The notes under the pieces are model-generated. The model was not told the origin of the DNA, made no database searches, and saw nothing but the letters and a program-made list of their open reading frames with translations. Shown piece by piece: positions 22,821-34,508 of a DNA stretch of 64,000 nucleotides. Origin of the DNA: Nemania diffusa (Eukaryota; Ascomycota; Sordariomycetes; Xylariales; Xylariaceae). Position 1 is the stretch's first letter; every line of letters begins with the position of its first letter. The stretch spans positions 2,767,501-2,831,500 of the forward strand of contig JBBPUQ010000007.1 of the NCBI GenBank assembly GCA_038501195.1. Direction: 5' to 3'. A program made the position numbers and the translations under genes.

Positions 22821-25800
22821 TCAACTCCGCCTCTCTCTCCGTAACTCAATGATACTCTTCCACCTCGTCCGCACTAGCCTGAGCAGTAGCCAAGCGACTA
22901 GCCGGTACGCAATCACCGTACCCGCAAGCGCGATAATATTCGTGACCCCATTCACATCCAAATTATACAGCTCAAGGACCTCCTCGCCCGTCTCAATCGG
23001 ACACCGCCCATCCGGCAGTCTCTGCGCCTCGTCGCACGTGAACTTGATGCCGTCGAGACTGAACCGCGCGAGCGCCGCGACGGCGTACTTGGTCGGGCTG
23101 AGGTAGTTGAAGATCTGGAAGACGCGCGGCATGTCGATGCTAATAATACCCGCGATGACTTGCGAGACCGAGAGCAGGATGGAGACGATGTTGACCGCGA
23201 AGCCCGTGTGGTTGAAGAGCGTGTTGAACATGATGCCCAGGCTCTCGCCGCACGACACGATGCCGAAGGCGCAGAACACGAGCACGAAGTACAGCTCCGC
23301 CGTGCGCGGGAAGCCCACCGCGAAGTCGGCCAGCACGCCGAAGACGAGGCAGCTGACGAGCTCGAAGGGCACCTCGAGCAGCGTGTAGGTCGCCAGGAAG
23401 GCCTCGACGCCGTACACGCCGTCGTCGTCCTCGCGGTAGAAGACCTCGCGCTCCGCGGGCCAGAGGGCCACGTTCTGCAGCATGCCCACGAAGTAGAAGG
23501 CGCAGATCTCCTGCACGAACCCCACCCGGTTCTGGATGCTGTAGTAGTCGTGGTGCAGCGGCGCGAAGAAGAGCGCGAGCACGATGGCGAGCCCGATTAC
23601 TTGGAATGTGCGAGCGAGCAGCAGAGGGGGCTGGCGGCTGATGTTGATGGCTGCGCGGTGTAGGAGGAGTGGGAACGCCGTCCAGAAGGACGCTCTCTTG
23701 CGGACGAGTGCTCCTAATTCGGCTGGTGTAACGAACGCGGTTTTATGGACGGATTGCGATCGTCTTAGAGTGGGGATGGAAGGTAGTCCTCCGAAGACAG
23801 CTTCGTCTGATTTATGTTGGCTTCTTGGTTTCTCGTTGCTATCTTCATCGATTTGAAGATTAGCTCCGTCGGATTTGCCGTCCTCGTATTCGTTGGCGAG
23901 TAGCTGAGAAGACCCTATGTCTATCTTCTCTCCTCCGCTCGTCTTTAAATGTGACGATAACAGTTCTGCCACAGATTGGGATCCTTCAACAACACTAGAC
24001 CAGGATTCGATGAGTTTCCTAACTTTTTCTCGGCTCTCCGTTTCTCTCTGTTCCTCCTGGAGATCAACAGTGATTAGATCCAAAGCAAAGTCCGCGGGAT
24101 TGGTGTGGTGAGGACAGTGATAATCGAGGGTACTAAAATAACCAAGCATATCCTTTGCCGGTCCGCTATAGGTTGGCGAGCCTCCCCTAGCAAGTAGTAG
24201 GACATTCCCAAAACTCTTAAAGAGATCAGATCTAGCTTGATGGATCGTGAGAATCAGGGTCCTTCCTTCATTGGCCAAACCCTGTAGCACTTCCATGATA
24301 CTATTTGCTGTGAAGGCGTCAAGCCCACTCGTAGGTTCATCGAGCAGGAGGACCCGGGGGTCCGTGAGAATCTGAACTGCGATACTAACACGCCGTTTCT
24401 CGCCGCCAGATATGCCTTTGACCAACTCGCTACCAACTAAGTTGTCAGCGCAATCTTTGAGACCCATCTTAAGCAGAACCTCCTCGGCTCGTTGGTACTT
24501 TTCCTGCTTGCTCATCCAAGAAGGGAGACGGAGACCTGCAGCGAAGCGGAGCGTCTCCCGGACTGTTAGAGACGGTAGCAGTGCATCATCGTCTTGACAG
24601 ACATATGACACAACAGATTGGATCACCGAACTCGAGGGTGTGGCCCCATTGAATAAGAGCCTCCCAGATGATCGATACTTGGTAGCTATCGTGTTATTGA
24701 GGCGTTGGGCCATTGTATTCAACAAGCTCGTTTTACCTGAGCCTGAAGGACCCATGATGATGTTAAGCATGCCAGCTTGGAAGGTTGCCGTAATAGGTTC
24801 GAGAATTATCTTGGTCGGAAGCGACTTCCCTAACGCAGATCTCTTGTCCAACTTGAGTGCAAATTTCTCGAGACTAACGTCAATCGCGCGTACTTCCTGT
24901 ATCGATCTTGCTATCATCTTTTCTTTTCCCGTTGACAAATCAGTACCTGATGTCCTTGGTCGAGCGACTGTCATCTCGACGTTCACGAATTCGAGGCCGA
25001 TCCAAGAGGTAAGCAGAAACAAGAGGACAAATCCTAGCATGGCAATGATCGGCCTTGAAAGCCAGTCGCGTGGAAATCCGAGACTATCCAGGATATATCG
25101 ACCCGTATACTGGATGCACGCGGGATTTGAAGCACCACCCTCCGAAGGGCAATCATAAAAACTTCCTTCGAATTCATTGGTGCACAATGCCCCAAACCCA
25201 TAATACTATTATCTTGTCAGTATAAATCTAGGCGATTTAGCATTTAAACTTACGCTGTAGGTGATGTATTTTGTCCAGCGGACATAGATAGGGATCGTAT
25301 TGCTCTGAATGAAGAAGCCACATGCTAAACTTTGCAGCGTGTAGGCTAAGTTGGCAATGAGACTAGCTCCTGGGAAATGCCTTACAGCTGCGATGCAGGC
25401 CGCAGCGAGAGTAACCGAGATGTAATGATTTAGTAGGAGCACAGCAAAGAAGGTGAAGAATTTTCGGGCGTCGAGATCGAATCCAGCGAGGAAATAGAAG
25501 ATCACGCTATACAGAAATGGAATAGGGAGATCTTCGGTGAATAAACGGGCGATGCGACGTGAGAGGATGAAGGGCAAGGCCGTCACGCAGCCCTCGCTTT
25601 TTTCTCTGTCGAAAGTTGCAATATCGAGGCTCATACGGTAGATCTCGAATGTCAAGAATAGATAACCCTATTAAAGACTCGATAGTTAGTACACTACGAG
25701 ATTTTGATGAATTTATCTAGCTTTTGTTGTTTCAATGCGATTTATCATACCTGTAGAGCAATTGATATATAGAGAGCGCCCTCTCTCGAGCGAATACCAG

Positions 25801-27157
25801 ACTGATCTCTCCCTAGATTATAGAAAATGTATCCCGTAATTATGGCCATGAAGATGACTTCTAGTATTGAACCGACCATTCCCATAGGATCTCGATAGGT
25901 GACTTTAAACGTTCTGCTTGTCAATACTCTTAATTGACGAATGAAACTTGCCCGATGCTGGCGCGTCCGTATAACGGGTACCGCATCATTCTGTCGAGTG
26001 TTTTCTAACGATAAAGGCTCGAGTCTCTTCCGCGAATGTCCCGCCCAAGCTGTCTTGAGACGCTCGACACGAGCAGTACTTTCTTCTTCTAGTTCGGGAG
26101 TCCGGTTATCTATCGCTGCATGATCGATGGTGAACTCGGCAGGATTGACGAATGGTGGAAGCTCATATCCCAAGCTAGAAAACCAAGGTATGCAATCATT
26201 GGTAGGTCCTGAATAAACAAGGCTGCCTCTTGACAGGAGAACCAGGTTATCCAATAAATCCCAAATCTCGGACCTTGGCGAGTGTAAGGTAGTAATAATC
26301 GTACGGCCTTTCCGCGCCAAATCTTTCAATGTTCGCACAAGTTGATATGCACTCGTAGCATCAAGCCCAGTCGTTGGTTCGTCCAAGAACAGAACGGACG
26401 GGTTTGCCAGAAGTTGGACACCAATGCTTGTTCTTCGCTTTTCTCCTCCACTGCAACCTCGATGTTGACTATTCCCGATTCTGGTACCTGCGCAATCTTT
26501 CAAGCCTAACTCCAAGATGACTTCTTCGACGATTTGGGCTCGTTGGCTGTCTGTGGTTGGTGGAGGCAGTCTTAAGTCAGCTGCATACCTTAAAGTTTCC
26601 CGAACGGTGAGCGTGGGAAGTAGAACATCTTGCTGCATTACATATGCGTGCCTAACTGAATCTACTAATCCTGACCCATTGAATGCTGTAGTGCCGGTTT
26701 TCGACAACCTTGTGCTGAAGACCCGGTCTGCTATGGTGTTTAGCAGTGTGGTCTTGCCAGAGCCACTTCCGCCGAGAATTGCTGTTAGGGTGCCGGGTTT
26801 GGAAGACGCATTGATGGAATTCAAAAGGACCTTCGTGTGTGATACGTCGTTTGTGTCTTTATTCAAGACGTTGTGTATTAGATCTGGATATGTCGTTGGA
26901 TCCATAAGTGAAGGCGATGTATCTACTGTGACAGAGAGGTCACGTAGTTCAACATCAACAGCTTCCACATCGTCAAGCGATAGTTGATGTATTGTTGACG
27001 GCATTGGTTGTTGTTCAGGCCCTGCTGGATTGAGATCTATAGATCCATCGCCAGAACTCGTCGGCTCGACAATATCGGGTTTTTGTATGATAGACGAGTT
27101 ACGATCCCCTGCCACCTCTTTAGGAGAACGAGAACTGGTATCGTCGGCCATTTTCAT
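22821..27157 (-). CDS. full-size ABCG (White-type) ABC transporter
   Basis: Three exons (27157-25751, 25667-25254, 25205-22821) encode 1401 residues. Introns are 83 nt and 48 nt, with CTAAC and CTGAC branch sites, both phase 0. The order is NBD1-TMD1-NBD2-TMD2. NBD1 has Walker A GGSGSGKT (129-136), signature CSGGE (235-239), Walker B VLFLDE (255-260) and switch H292. NBD2 has GPSGSGKT (759-766) and ISGGE (872-876) with LLLDEPTSGLD after it. Both ATP sites look intact, unlike PDR transporters, whose NBD1 is degenerate. The extracellular loop before NBD2 has several Cys. The family exports lipophilic compounds across the plasma membrane; the substrate is unknown. The start ATG at 27157 is followed closely by a second ATG (27151). 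Confidence 0.9.
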
Positions 27158-29851
27158 TCTCCAGCCCGCCTATGATATCGGTCGCCCAGCTTCCCGTCTC
27201 AAACTTTTATGGATGACCACTTAGGCCGTAGTAAAGTCGCATTTATGCAGAGGTAGTCATAGGCCTGTGCGTTCCATCATGTGGTCTAGTAATATCCCGC
27301 CCGAAGATAAGTCTTGCCGTGTGAACTGAAACTTTATCGATAAAATCTCATGCTATCAACACATGAGGTTCTACAATCGAAGTCTTGAGTTCGATTTTAA
27401 AAGAAGACTGTAAGTAAATGTGTGCTAGATGGCGCGGGACTGGGCCGAGAATTGATGGACGTTTGCCTCGCCTCGGCTCCCTCAAAAACTTAGAACATCG
27501 CCTACTTCAATACATAGCTAGTAGACTAGGATCGGCACAGATCCCATGTCGACAATCTCTCGCTTCGTGGCAATGGTAAATGCAACAAGTCAGAAAATTT
27601 AGTGTCCTTGCTAGGGCCGTTTTATGGTATTAAGGCCTTATAAATTATAATATGCTCGTATGACACACGGCATCAAGTGGTAAGACCGCGAATGGGTCTT
27701 TTTACCCGAGCACGCCAAGAACATGGAGCGATACAGAATAAATTCGTCTCCCTACTTATCTACATACCGTCTCAATGGAGGTGCGATATTCCGAGAATCA
27801 GGAATTCACTGCACAAACTCGTGGGGTAAGTGAAAGTCACACAGCCCAGTCATTGGCAGTGCATTGCCGTAAGGACAGCGTAGTGATTGCCCGAACCCCT
27901 GCGATTGGTGACCGATCGAATCTATCCCTGGAGAACCGTTGGCCTTAACGTGGTGTATTAATTAATGGGTATCCACGGATATAGGTACCTGTCGCATCTT
28001 AAGCGAGCTGGAGGTCTCAGTGGTGCTACATACGTGCGTTAGTACAGTGCCTCTTCTGCTAGGCACTGATTCTCGCCTCGTTTCGTGGAAATGGTGATTT
28101 CCGGCTCGGAAAATATCTCATCCTGATCAACGTGATTCTGGGTAACGGTCTAGTTGGACAGTCAATCCTTGTCGCGAGCGAGCCTCGCTTGCAGAAACGT
28201 GTAGATCTTCACGTGGTAAGGCATGACTTGCAGCCAAACCAGAGGTGCAACCTCTGACTGACCGCCGCCAGTATCCACTCAGTTAGGTAGGCTTACCGAA
28301 GCGACGGATGATATGCATGTGTGATAGGTAGGTGGGGGCTCGCTTCGAGTAGTGTACGTTTAGGTAGGCTTCTAATATCTAGCGTAAGTTCGCTTCGATT
28401 CTCCAAGCGAGCAGATACTGATGCGTACAACGGCTACGACGAGTGAGCGTGTGGGAACACGGGTGCTCGCTTCGAGGTAGTACAGAATACTACAGTGTGT
28501 CTGTAGGTTTCCGAAACAAGGCAAAAATAGAAGCGGTGTGTATCAAACCGGTGACCATCTAGCGGAAGTTATCATAATGTTATCTTGATTATGACGAGGC
28601 CGATTTACTGAGGGGGTTGTAGCGATGGCTCAATGAGCACTTATCTGGCGATGTGCATGACGATGCATAACTACTCTTGAATAGTATCTACAAAGTCGGT
28701 TGCGTACTTACCTAACTACCTAATTAGGTAATTAAATACATATATTCCTGCGAGCTCTCAGTAAGCGTCATGATATCCCTATTCATGTTGGTAATGTCGC
28801 CTGCAGTGAGGGCGGCAATTGTAACGCCTTGAGTTCAGGGGTCGTCATTAATGAGAGCTCAGGTAAGCCACGGCGCCGTTAGAGTCGGGTAATACTCTAC
28901 CTATCTATATAACCTAGAGAATATTCTGTATAAGGTTAGATACACGCGCGCCTGAAAAGGACACGGTCTAGACTTACATGGTTTAGACTATCTGGGGAAA
29001 TGATCGGGTCGTGATTGTCAACCCCTAAAATTAGCCTCTAACTAAATGTCTCCTAATAGCGCAAAGACTGCCTCCCTGCGTAGACACGGGCCCAACTCAC
29101 GATGTTTGCTCACAAACTAAAAATGTCCCTTTCTACTTATATAGGCATTAGAGTGGTTCACAGCGCAAGTCAAGGTAGCTAAACGCACTAAACCAAAAAG
29201 AGATGACATATTGCAGATACCTACATTGGGAGCTGCTCTAATAGAGTGGTATCGAGCGCATCTTATTTGCTCGAGCTATATACTGCGAAATACCGAGTCG
29301 AAAATCGAACGATTAGCTAGCAGCCGTCGATTTCGAGAACGAAAAAAAGAAATCCTATCAAAATCGACATATTTTGTTCGTTTTATAACCCTATATAAGA
29401 AAGGGCGTACAGTGGCTCATGATCTTGTAAGCGCCCTACCCGCAACAGCAGTGAACATACGCCATAGGTACACCATATTGTAAAACGCGGCGTAGCAACA
29501 CATGTGTAAATCATCCAAAAAAAAACGTTATAGCTGGATTGGACACACAATACCCTCAAAGAACCAATGATTCTCTATAATAATGATATGTTTCTCGTAA
29601 TCATTACGCCATATAACGCACGCTGTATGCACTTGGTATCACATCATGGCGGGCGGAGCCCTTGGGTAGCTTCTCCTCATTTCCCCAAGCTCTCTCTCTG
29701 CCGGACCACCCAATTCTATTCTTTGTCATAACCAACCAGACTTCCCCTCACGATATGCTCCCGTGGACTCGTTAAGACCTCGTTCCCTTTATTATGTCGC
29801 TGGTCTGAATCTGGAGCTTTTTGGCATTCCAGCTATTGGAGGTCGTATCGA
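27158..29851. other. gene-free spacer with GCTCGCTTCGA repeats
   Basis: This 2.7 kb spacer separates the ABC transporter start from the allantoinase stop. It includes repeated GCTCGCTTCGA units (listed separately). An unrecognised 90-codon frame at 29211-29483 opens only with TTG and is not called as a gene. Confidence 0.5.
28175..28485. repeat. dispersed GCTCGCTTCGA(G) repeat units
   Basis: GCTCGCTTCGAGTAGTGTAC (near 28338) and GCTCGCTTCGAGGTAGTAC (near 28472) are near-identical. TTCGCTTCGATTCTCCAAGCGA (about 28389) and GCGAGCGAGCCTCGCTTGC (about 28177) are related and can form short hairpins. This is read directly; the function is unknown. Confidence 0.6.
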
Positions 29852-31506
29852 TCAGGCAATTCGTTTCTCGACAATCGCGGCCCCCGTGGGCGTCATGCCG
29901 ATGAAACCGGCATTTGCGCCGCCGTGTTCGAACACCTTGCGGCCTCTGAGCCACGTCTCCTTGACCCTGCCCGTGAACTCGTGGCCCTCCCACGGCGAAC
30001 AGCGATTTTTCCAGTGCATGCCGCGCGATTGCAGTATCCATTCCTCCGCGTCGTCGAAGACGCAGATGTCCGCATCCATGCCGACCTTGAGAGCGCCCTT
30101 GCGATGCGATAGCCCGACTTGCTTGGCGGTTGCCTGAGAGCACAGCCTTACGATATCCACGATGCTTGGCGTCGACTTGTGGCCGGCTGCTGCACGCTTC
30201 TTGGCTGCCGAATGAAGGATTGGTAGGCCGAGACCTACGGACGATATACCACCCCAAGCGGCAAAGAAGTCGCCTTCTGACGCAGTTGTGGCAGGCTTTT
30301 GCTCAAGCTCCAAGTCGGCGCGCATATCAACACCCGAGTCGGAATGATGCATATTAGGGTCCATCGTTTGTAAATGGGGCGGGAGAAGCTTGAGCTCAGG
30401 CGTGCAAGGCGAATGATCGGATACGACGGTCCTGATGCACGAGTCTTCAGCCTGTAGTTCCTCCCACAGCCCATCTTGGTTTATCTGTTCTCGAATGGGA
30501 GGACAGCACTTATATCGGCAGTCGCCATCCTCAACTCCTTCGGCGGCCAATCCGAGATAATGGAAGCATGTCTCGGCTGTAATGTTGATACCCTTCTCGC
30601 GTGCCTCTTTCAGGATCGGTATAGCCTGCGTAGCCGACAAGTGGACAATGTGGAGGTGAAGGTTGCTAGCAAGGGGCGCAAGAGAGAGAATCTCCTCAAT
30701 CGCATAGGTTTCGAACGACGGCGGACGGGATTCAAGGAACGTCTGGTATTCCTTTAAAGTCCCTTTCGGCGCTAGTGGTGGCTGCGAGATCTGAACAGCG
30801 TCGCCTACGGAATCGGTAATGGGCGGGATCATCTCGGCATGGAACATGAGGGTGGTGGGTGTGCCGTTCAGTGTCTTCATTGCCAATTCTATGTCGGCCG
30901 ATGATATGGCAGGGAACTCTTCCACCTACGAATATTAGTTAGAGAGAGTTATCCGGCGATGTCAGTATCTACGACGGCACTTACACCAGACTCAATCAGG
31001 AACCCTTTGAAACCGCGCACGCCGGCTTCTACCAATGGCAATAGCTCGTCTGCATTTCCAGGAATGACGCCTCCGTAGAGACCGACGTCAACCCAACACT
31101 GATCCCTACTCGCCGCCAGCTTTTCCTTGAAACCTGCCAGTGTAGTGGTAGGCGGGATGGCATTTAGGGGCATATCAACCACGGTGGTCACACCCCCCGA
31201 CGCGGCCGCTCGCGTGCCGGTATTGAACCCCTCCCATTCCGTACGGCCAGGCTCATTGAGGTGAACATGGGCGTCAACCAAGCCAGGTATCAAGAGCTTT
31301 GAGCCATAGTTGACGTATGTGGCAGCAGCAGGGAAGGAAGTTTTGGGCAAGACAGCAGCTACAATGGCTACTATCTTACCTGTGGTAGGAGAAATGGAAA
31401 TGGAGGCTGGTGTAAGCAGCAGGGTGTCATCTGGAAGTGTTAGTACCGCCCTGGTCGAAACCAGGACAGTTAGTGCCTCAGGACTGGACATGGCCGGGGC
31501 GCACAT
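29852..31506 (-). CDS. DAL1: allantoinase (purine catabolism)
   Basis: Two exons (31506-30985 and 30925-29852) are joined by a 59 nt intron (GTAAGT...CTAAC...GTAG, phase 0) into about 531 residues. The metal-binding DAHVHLNEPGRTEWEGF region is diagnostic for allantoinases of the cyclic amidohydrolase superfamily. The GFKGFL lysine is the expected carboxylated metal ligand, and HIVHLS and SDHSPC supply further ligands. Reaction: allantoin plus water to allantoate, in cytosolic nitrogen scavenging from purines. An alternative ATG at 31491 (MSSPEAL) gives 526 residues and is equally plausible. The frame is open further upstream only to a GTG. Such genes are usually under nitrogen control. No linked allantoicase or permease is seen. 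Confidence 0.9.
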
Positions 31507-34500
31507 ATAGGTGCAATACAACACAACACGCAGCACGCAGTTCGAGCACCGAAGTCTATCCGCCTATCCGGAAATAAACTGATCTGGTAGACGAGGGAAG
31601 AGAAGAGGGCCCGATAAGGACAGCCACAAGTCCTGGCTTATCGTGAGAGTGGATGTTTCTTCGCCCTCACAACGGTAGTCCGTCGCAACAATGAGAGAGC
31701 GACAGGGTATTATTGTGTCGATGTGATAAAGAGATAACAGGCGAAGGTCACAAAGAAGACGAGCAGCGTGGGGTGCGAAGCAGCCTTACCTAAGGAAGAG
31801 GGCGAGAACGAGGGCGGGGGAAGAGAAGAACTTAAGGATTACACAGGGGGTTATCTGGCACATTCATGATGAGAGCTAGATGGGTACCTATTCTACCACC
31901 TACCTACTCCGATACGACTACGGTCTATTGTGGGGTGATGGCGCTGAAGATGTGAGGCAGGGCAGAGAGCAAGCGGGAGATCGGATGGAGAGCAGGTGTC
32001 ACGGCAGCATGTGAGGGTCCATCAGAAGGGGCTAGAACTGATTCTGACTAGATATGGTCGAAAACCAGACGGAATGGAGGGCTACACAGTGGCTTATGTC
32101 ACCGAGATAAGACAAAGCCACCAGAACACGGATTTGAGGTTTGGCATCTGGAGTCAATCGCATCGGCAATAGTTAGCGCGAAGCCGGGGAAGACCCTGCG
32201 CTACTGGGCGCCTTTGAATGTCTTGTTATCCTCGTCCTCTTATTGGTCACTCCATTGGTAGTACAGGTGATGCTGAACGTTAGATATGTAGGCGCCTATC
32301 TACTATGTACTGCGAAGGGGTCCTTATCATCGGAGCTCACCGACTTCAATCCAATTCATACTCGACGCTATTCAGTGCATATGTACGTGATAAGCACACT
32401 ATCTAGCCCGTGAATGGCTCGACCTTTCATCATATCAATAGTCCAAAGAGTATATATAACAGTGAATAGGAAGCTGCCTTTTTAAAATGCTTTGTTACTA
32501 TCTACCAAGTACAATAGATTCTTCCCTACGAACGACCGAGGCAGCGAGTCAAACGAACTTCCTAGTTACATAGATTATCAGACAGCATGTGGGACGGCTC
32601 CATTTGAACTTTGACTAGGTTAGGTAGCCGAGCAGAGTGTCCAATCTACCGGGCGGTCTGGGTTAGCCTTCATCAACCCAGACTCCTTATCGGAGACCAT
32701 TGCATTGCATTGCTCAATCGAATCGAGCAATTTTTCGAGTAATAGTATGTCATGACTTTGGTGTCACCCATACTTTATACTCAAAATACCTTCGCATCCG
32801 GCTGAATCTGGCAAGGCCCACTATACTCCAATGCTCGACTTTTCAATCCATCGAGTAATATTTAAGTAATAGGCCCTACATTCAGAACCTGTTTTCTTAG
32901 TTTGCGGCGCAAGCCTACTAACTAAGATCTTTCCGCACTCAACACCGACCTTTCCCGTCTCTAGAAATTTTATTTTCGTCTACCGAGTCAGCAAAATGGC
33001 GGGTGCTGTGTCGGCACGCGGCGATAATCCACTTAGCTCCTGTCGTAGTTTTAATACCCATGGCCCACGACATCTGCGACGTGGCCAACATTCGTCACGA
33101 TAACGGGTTTTAATCTCAACGCAAGCCTCCAACTGCCACCGACATTATCTTTTCTTGTTCATAGCGGTTGGAGTAACCGGGCCCTGTCATATCGGATGCG
33201 TAGGCGAGAATATGATATGACATCCCATAAATTCACTAGACAAGACGACGAAACGTGACAGTCGAGACATGCCGGCGTCACACAGATACTCGAGCAAAAA
33301 CTGAGAGACCGAAATAGAGACACTGTATCCGCAATTAGCCCGGAGTTGGTACCGCAACACCGAAAGGCTTCTTCGCTTGCCTCGTAAGAGGCCGGGTTCG
33401 CCTATCCCCCCAGTTCCTTAATAGCTCTTGGAGTTATCTCGTTGCCACGGCCACTTCACCTCGTAAAAGCGGATCCGTCTTCGGAGTGAAATCTGCTAAA
33501 ATAAAGAGTTTCCGGTATTTCCGGGTTAACTATAGCCGCCTCGTCTGCATCACTGTTGCCGCAATCTACCTGAATCCTCAGCTAAGCAGGCAGGGTCATC
33601 GTTCCCGCTCAGTAGTATTGACGATTCTCAGTTAGTTTTAGAAAGTTATTGCAAATAGGTTGCGAGAAGACCAGCATTCGCCCGATAACGAGTTAACCAT
33701 TGTTCCAACCTGTCTAGATCTAGGACATTCAAAACATCGGTCAAAACATACCGTCGCATCTGGATTTTCGGACGGGCAATATTCCTCATCTCTTCGTGTC
33801 TAGCTAAGGCAATGCTAACTTTGAGCCTTTTACGGACAAGTGGGATTGTAATACCCCCTTGCCTCCGAGGTTCAATAAGTCACACAGTTCACTATGACAT
33901 GAAGTCTGAGTTTTGTGGCAGAAATTTCCTGAAGATGGCCGGGATGCCAAGCCGGAGCGAACCCCGGATCTTCCAGATCAGTCCGGCGAGTGCTGTCGGT
34001 ATAGGTACATACTAGGTCTTATAGTATTCGCAGCATGATCGCTAGCAGGGTATTTGATTCGTGCAGCGGCGTAAAGCATCAACACTCTTCTACAGTTTAC
34101 TAAAACGCATTATTCCTCTTTTCTTTATTTTGAGTTAATCTTGAGGGCAAAACTTCGAGTATGATACTCAAGTTTCGCGCTGAGATGGATTAGGAATGCA
34201 TATTCCTCTATTCCCTATGAATATAGAATAGGAGATAAAATTACTACCTAAATATAAGTGCACATTGTACGACATGCTCTTTAACTATCCTAATTAAATT
34301 GGGAATTTATGGAGAAGGGTTTGTGTCTAGTTATAAAAGTTGGTTGCTGTTGGTGGCGCGCATAATATTAGGTAACCTCGCCTAGCTGATTCCAGCTCCT
34401 CGCGAACACCACTCATGACCCCACTACCACCATAGAACGCAGTTTATGAGTCCTGTTATTAAGGCAAATCAATTTTCATTTCACTAGTTCCTTGATAGAG

Positions 34501-34508
34501 TGACAGCG
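31507..34508. other. gene-free spacer allantoinase to pseudokinase
   Basis: In this spacer of about 3.0 kb no ORF with recognisable features was found. Several TCGAGTAATA-like repeats occur near 32745 and 32849. It probably contains the divergent promoters of both neighbours. Confidence 0.5.

Noticed and set aside
29211..29483. 90-codon plus-strand frame preceded by a TTGCAG acceptor-like site
   Set aside because: It opens with TTG and no upstream exon or family could be identified; it is at most a transposon or gene remnant.
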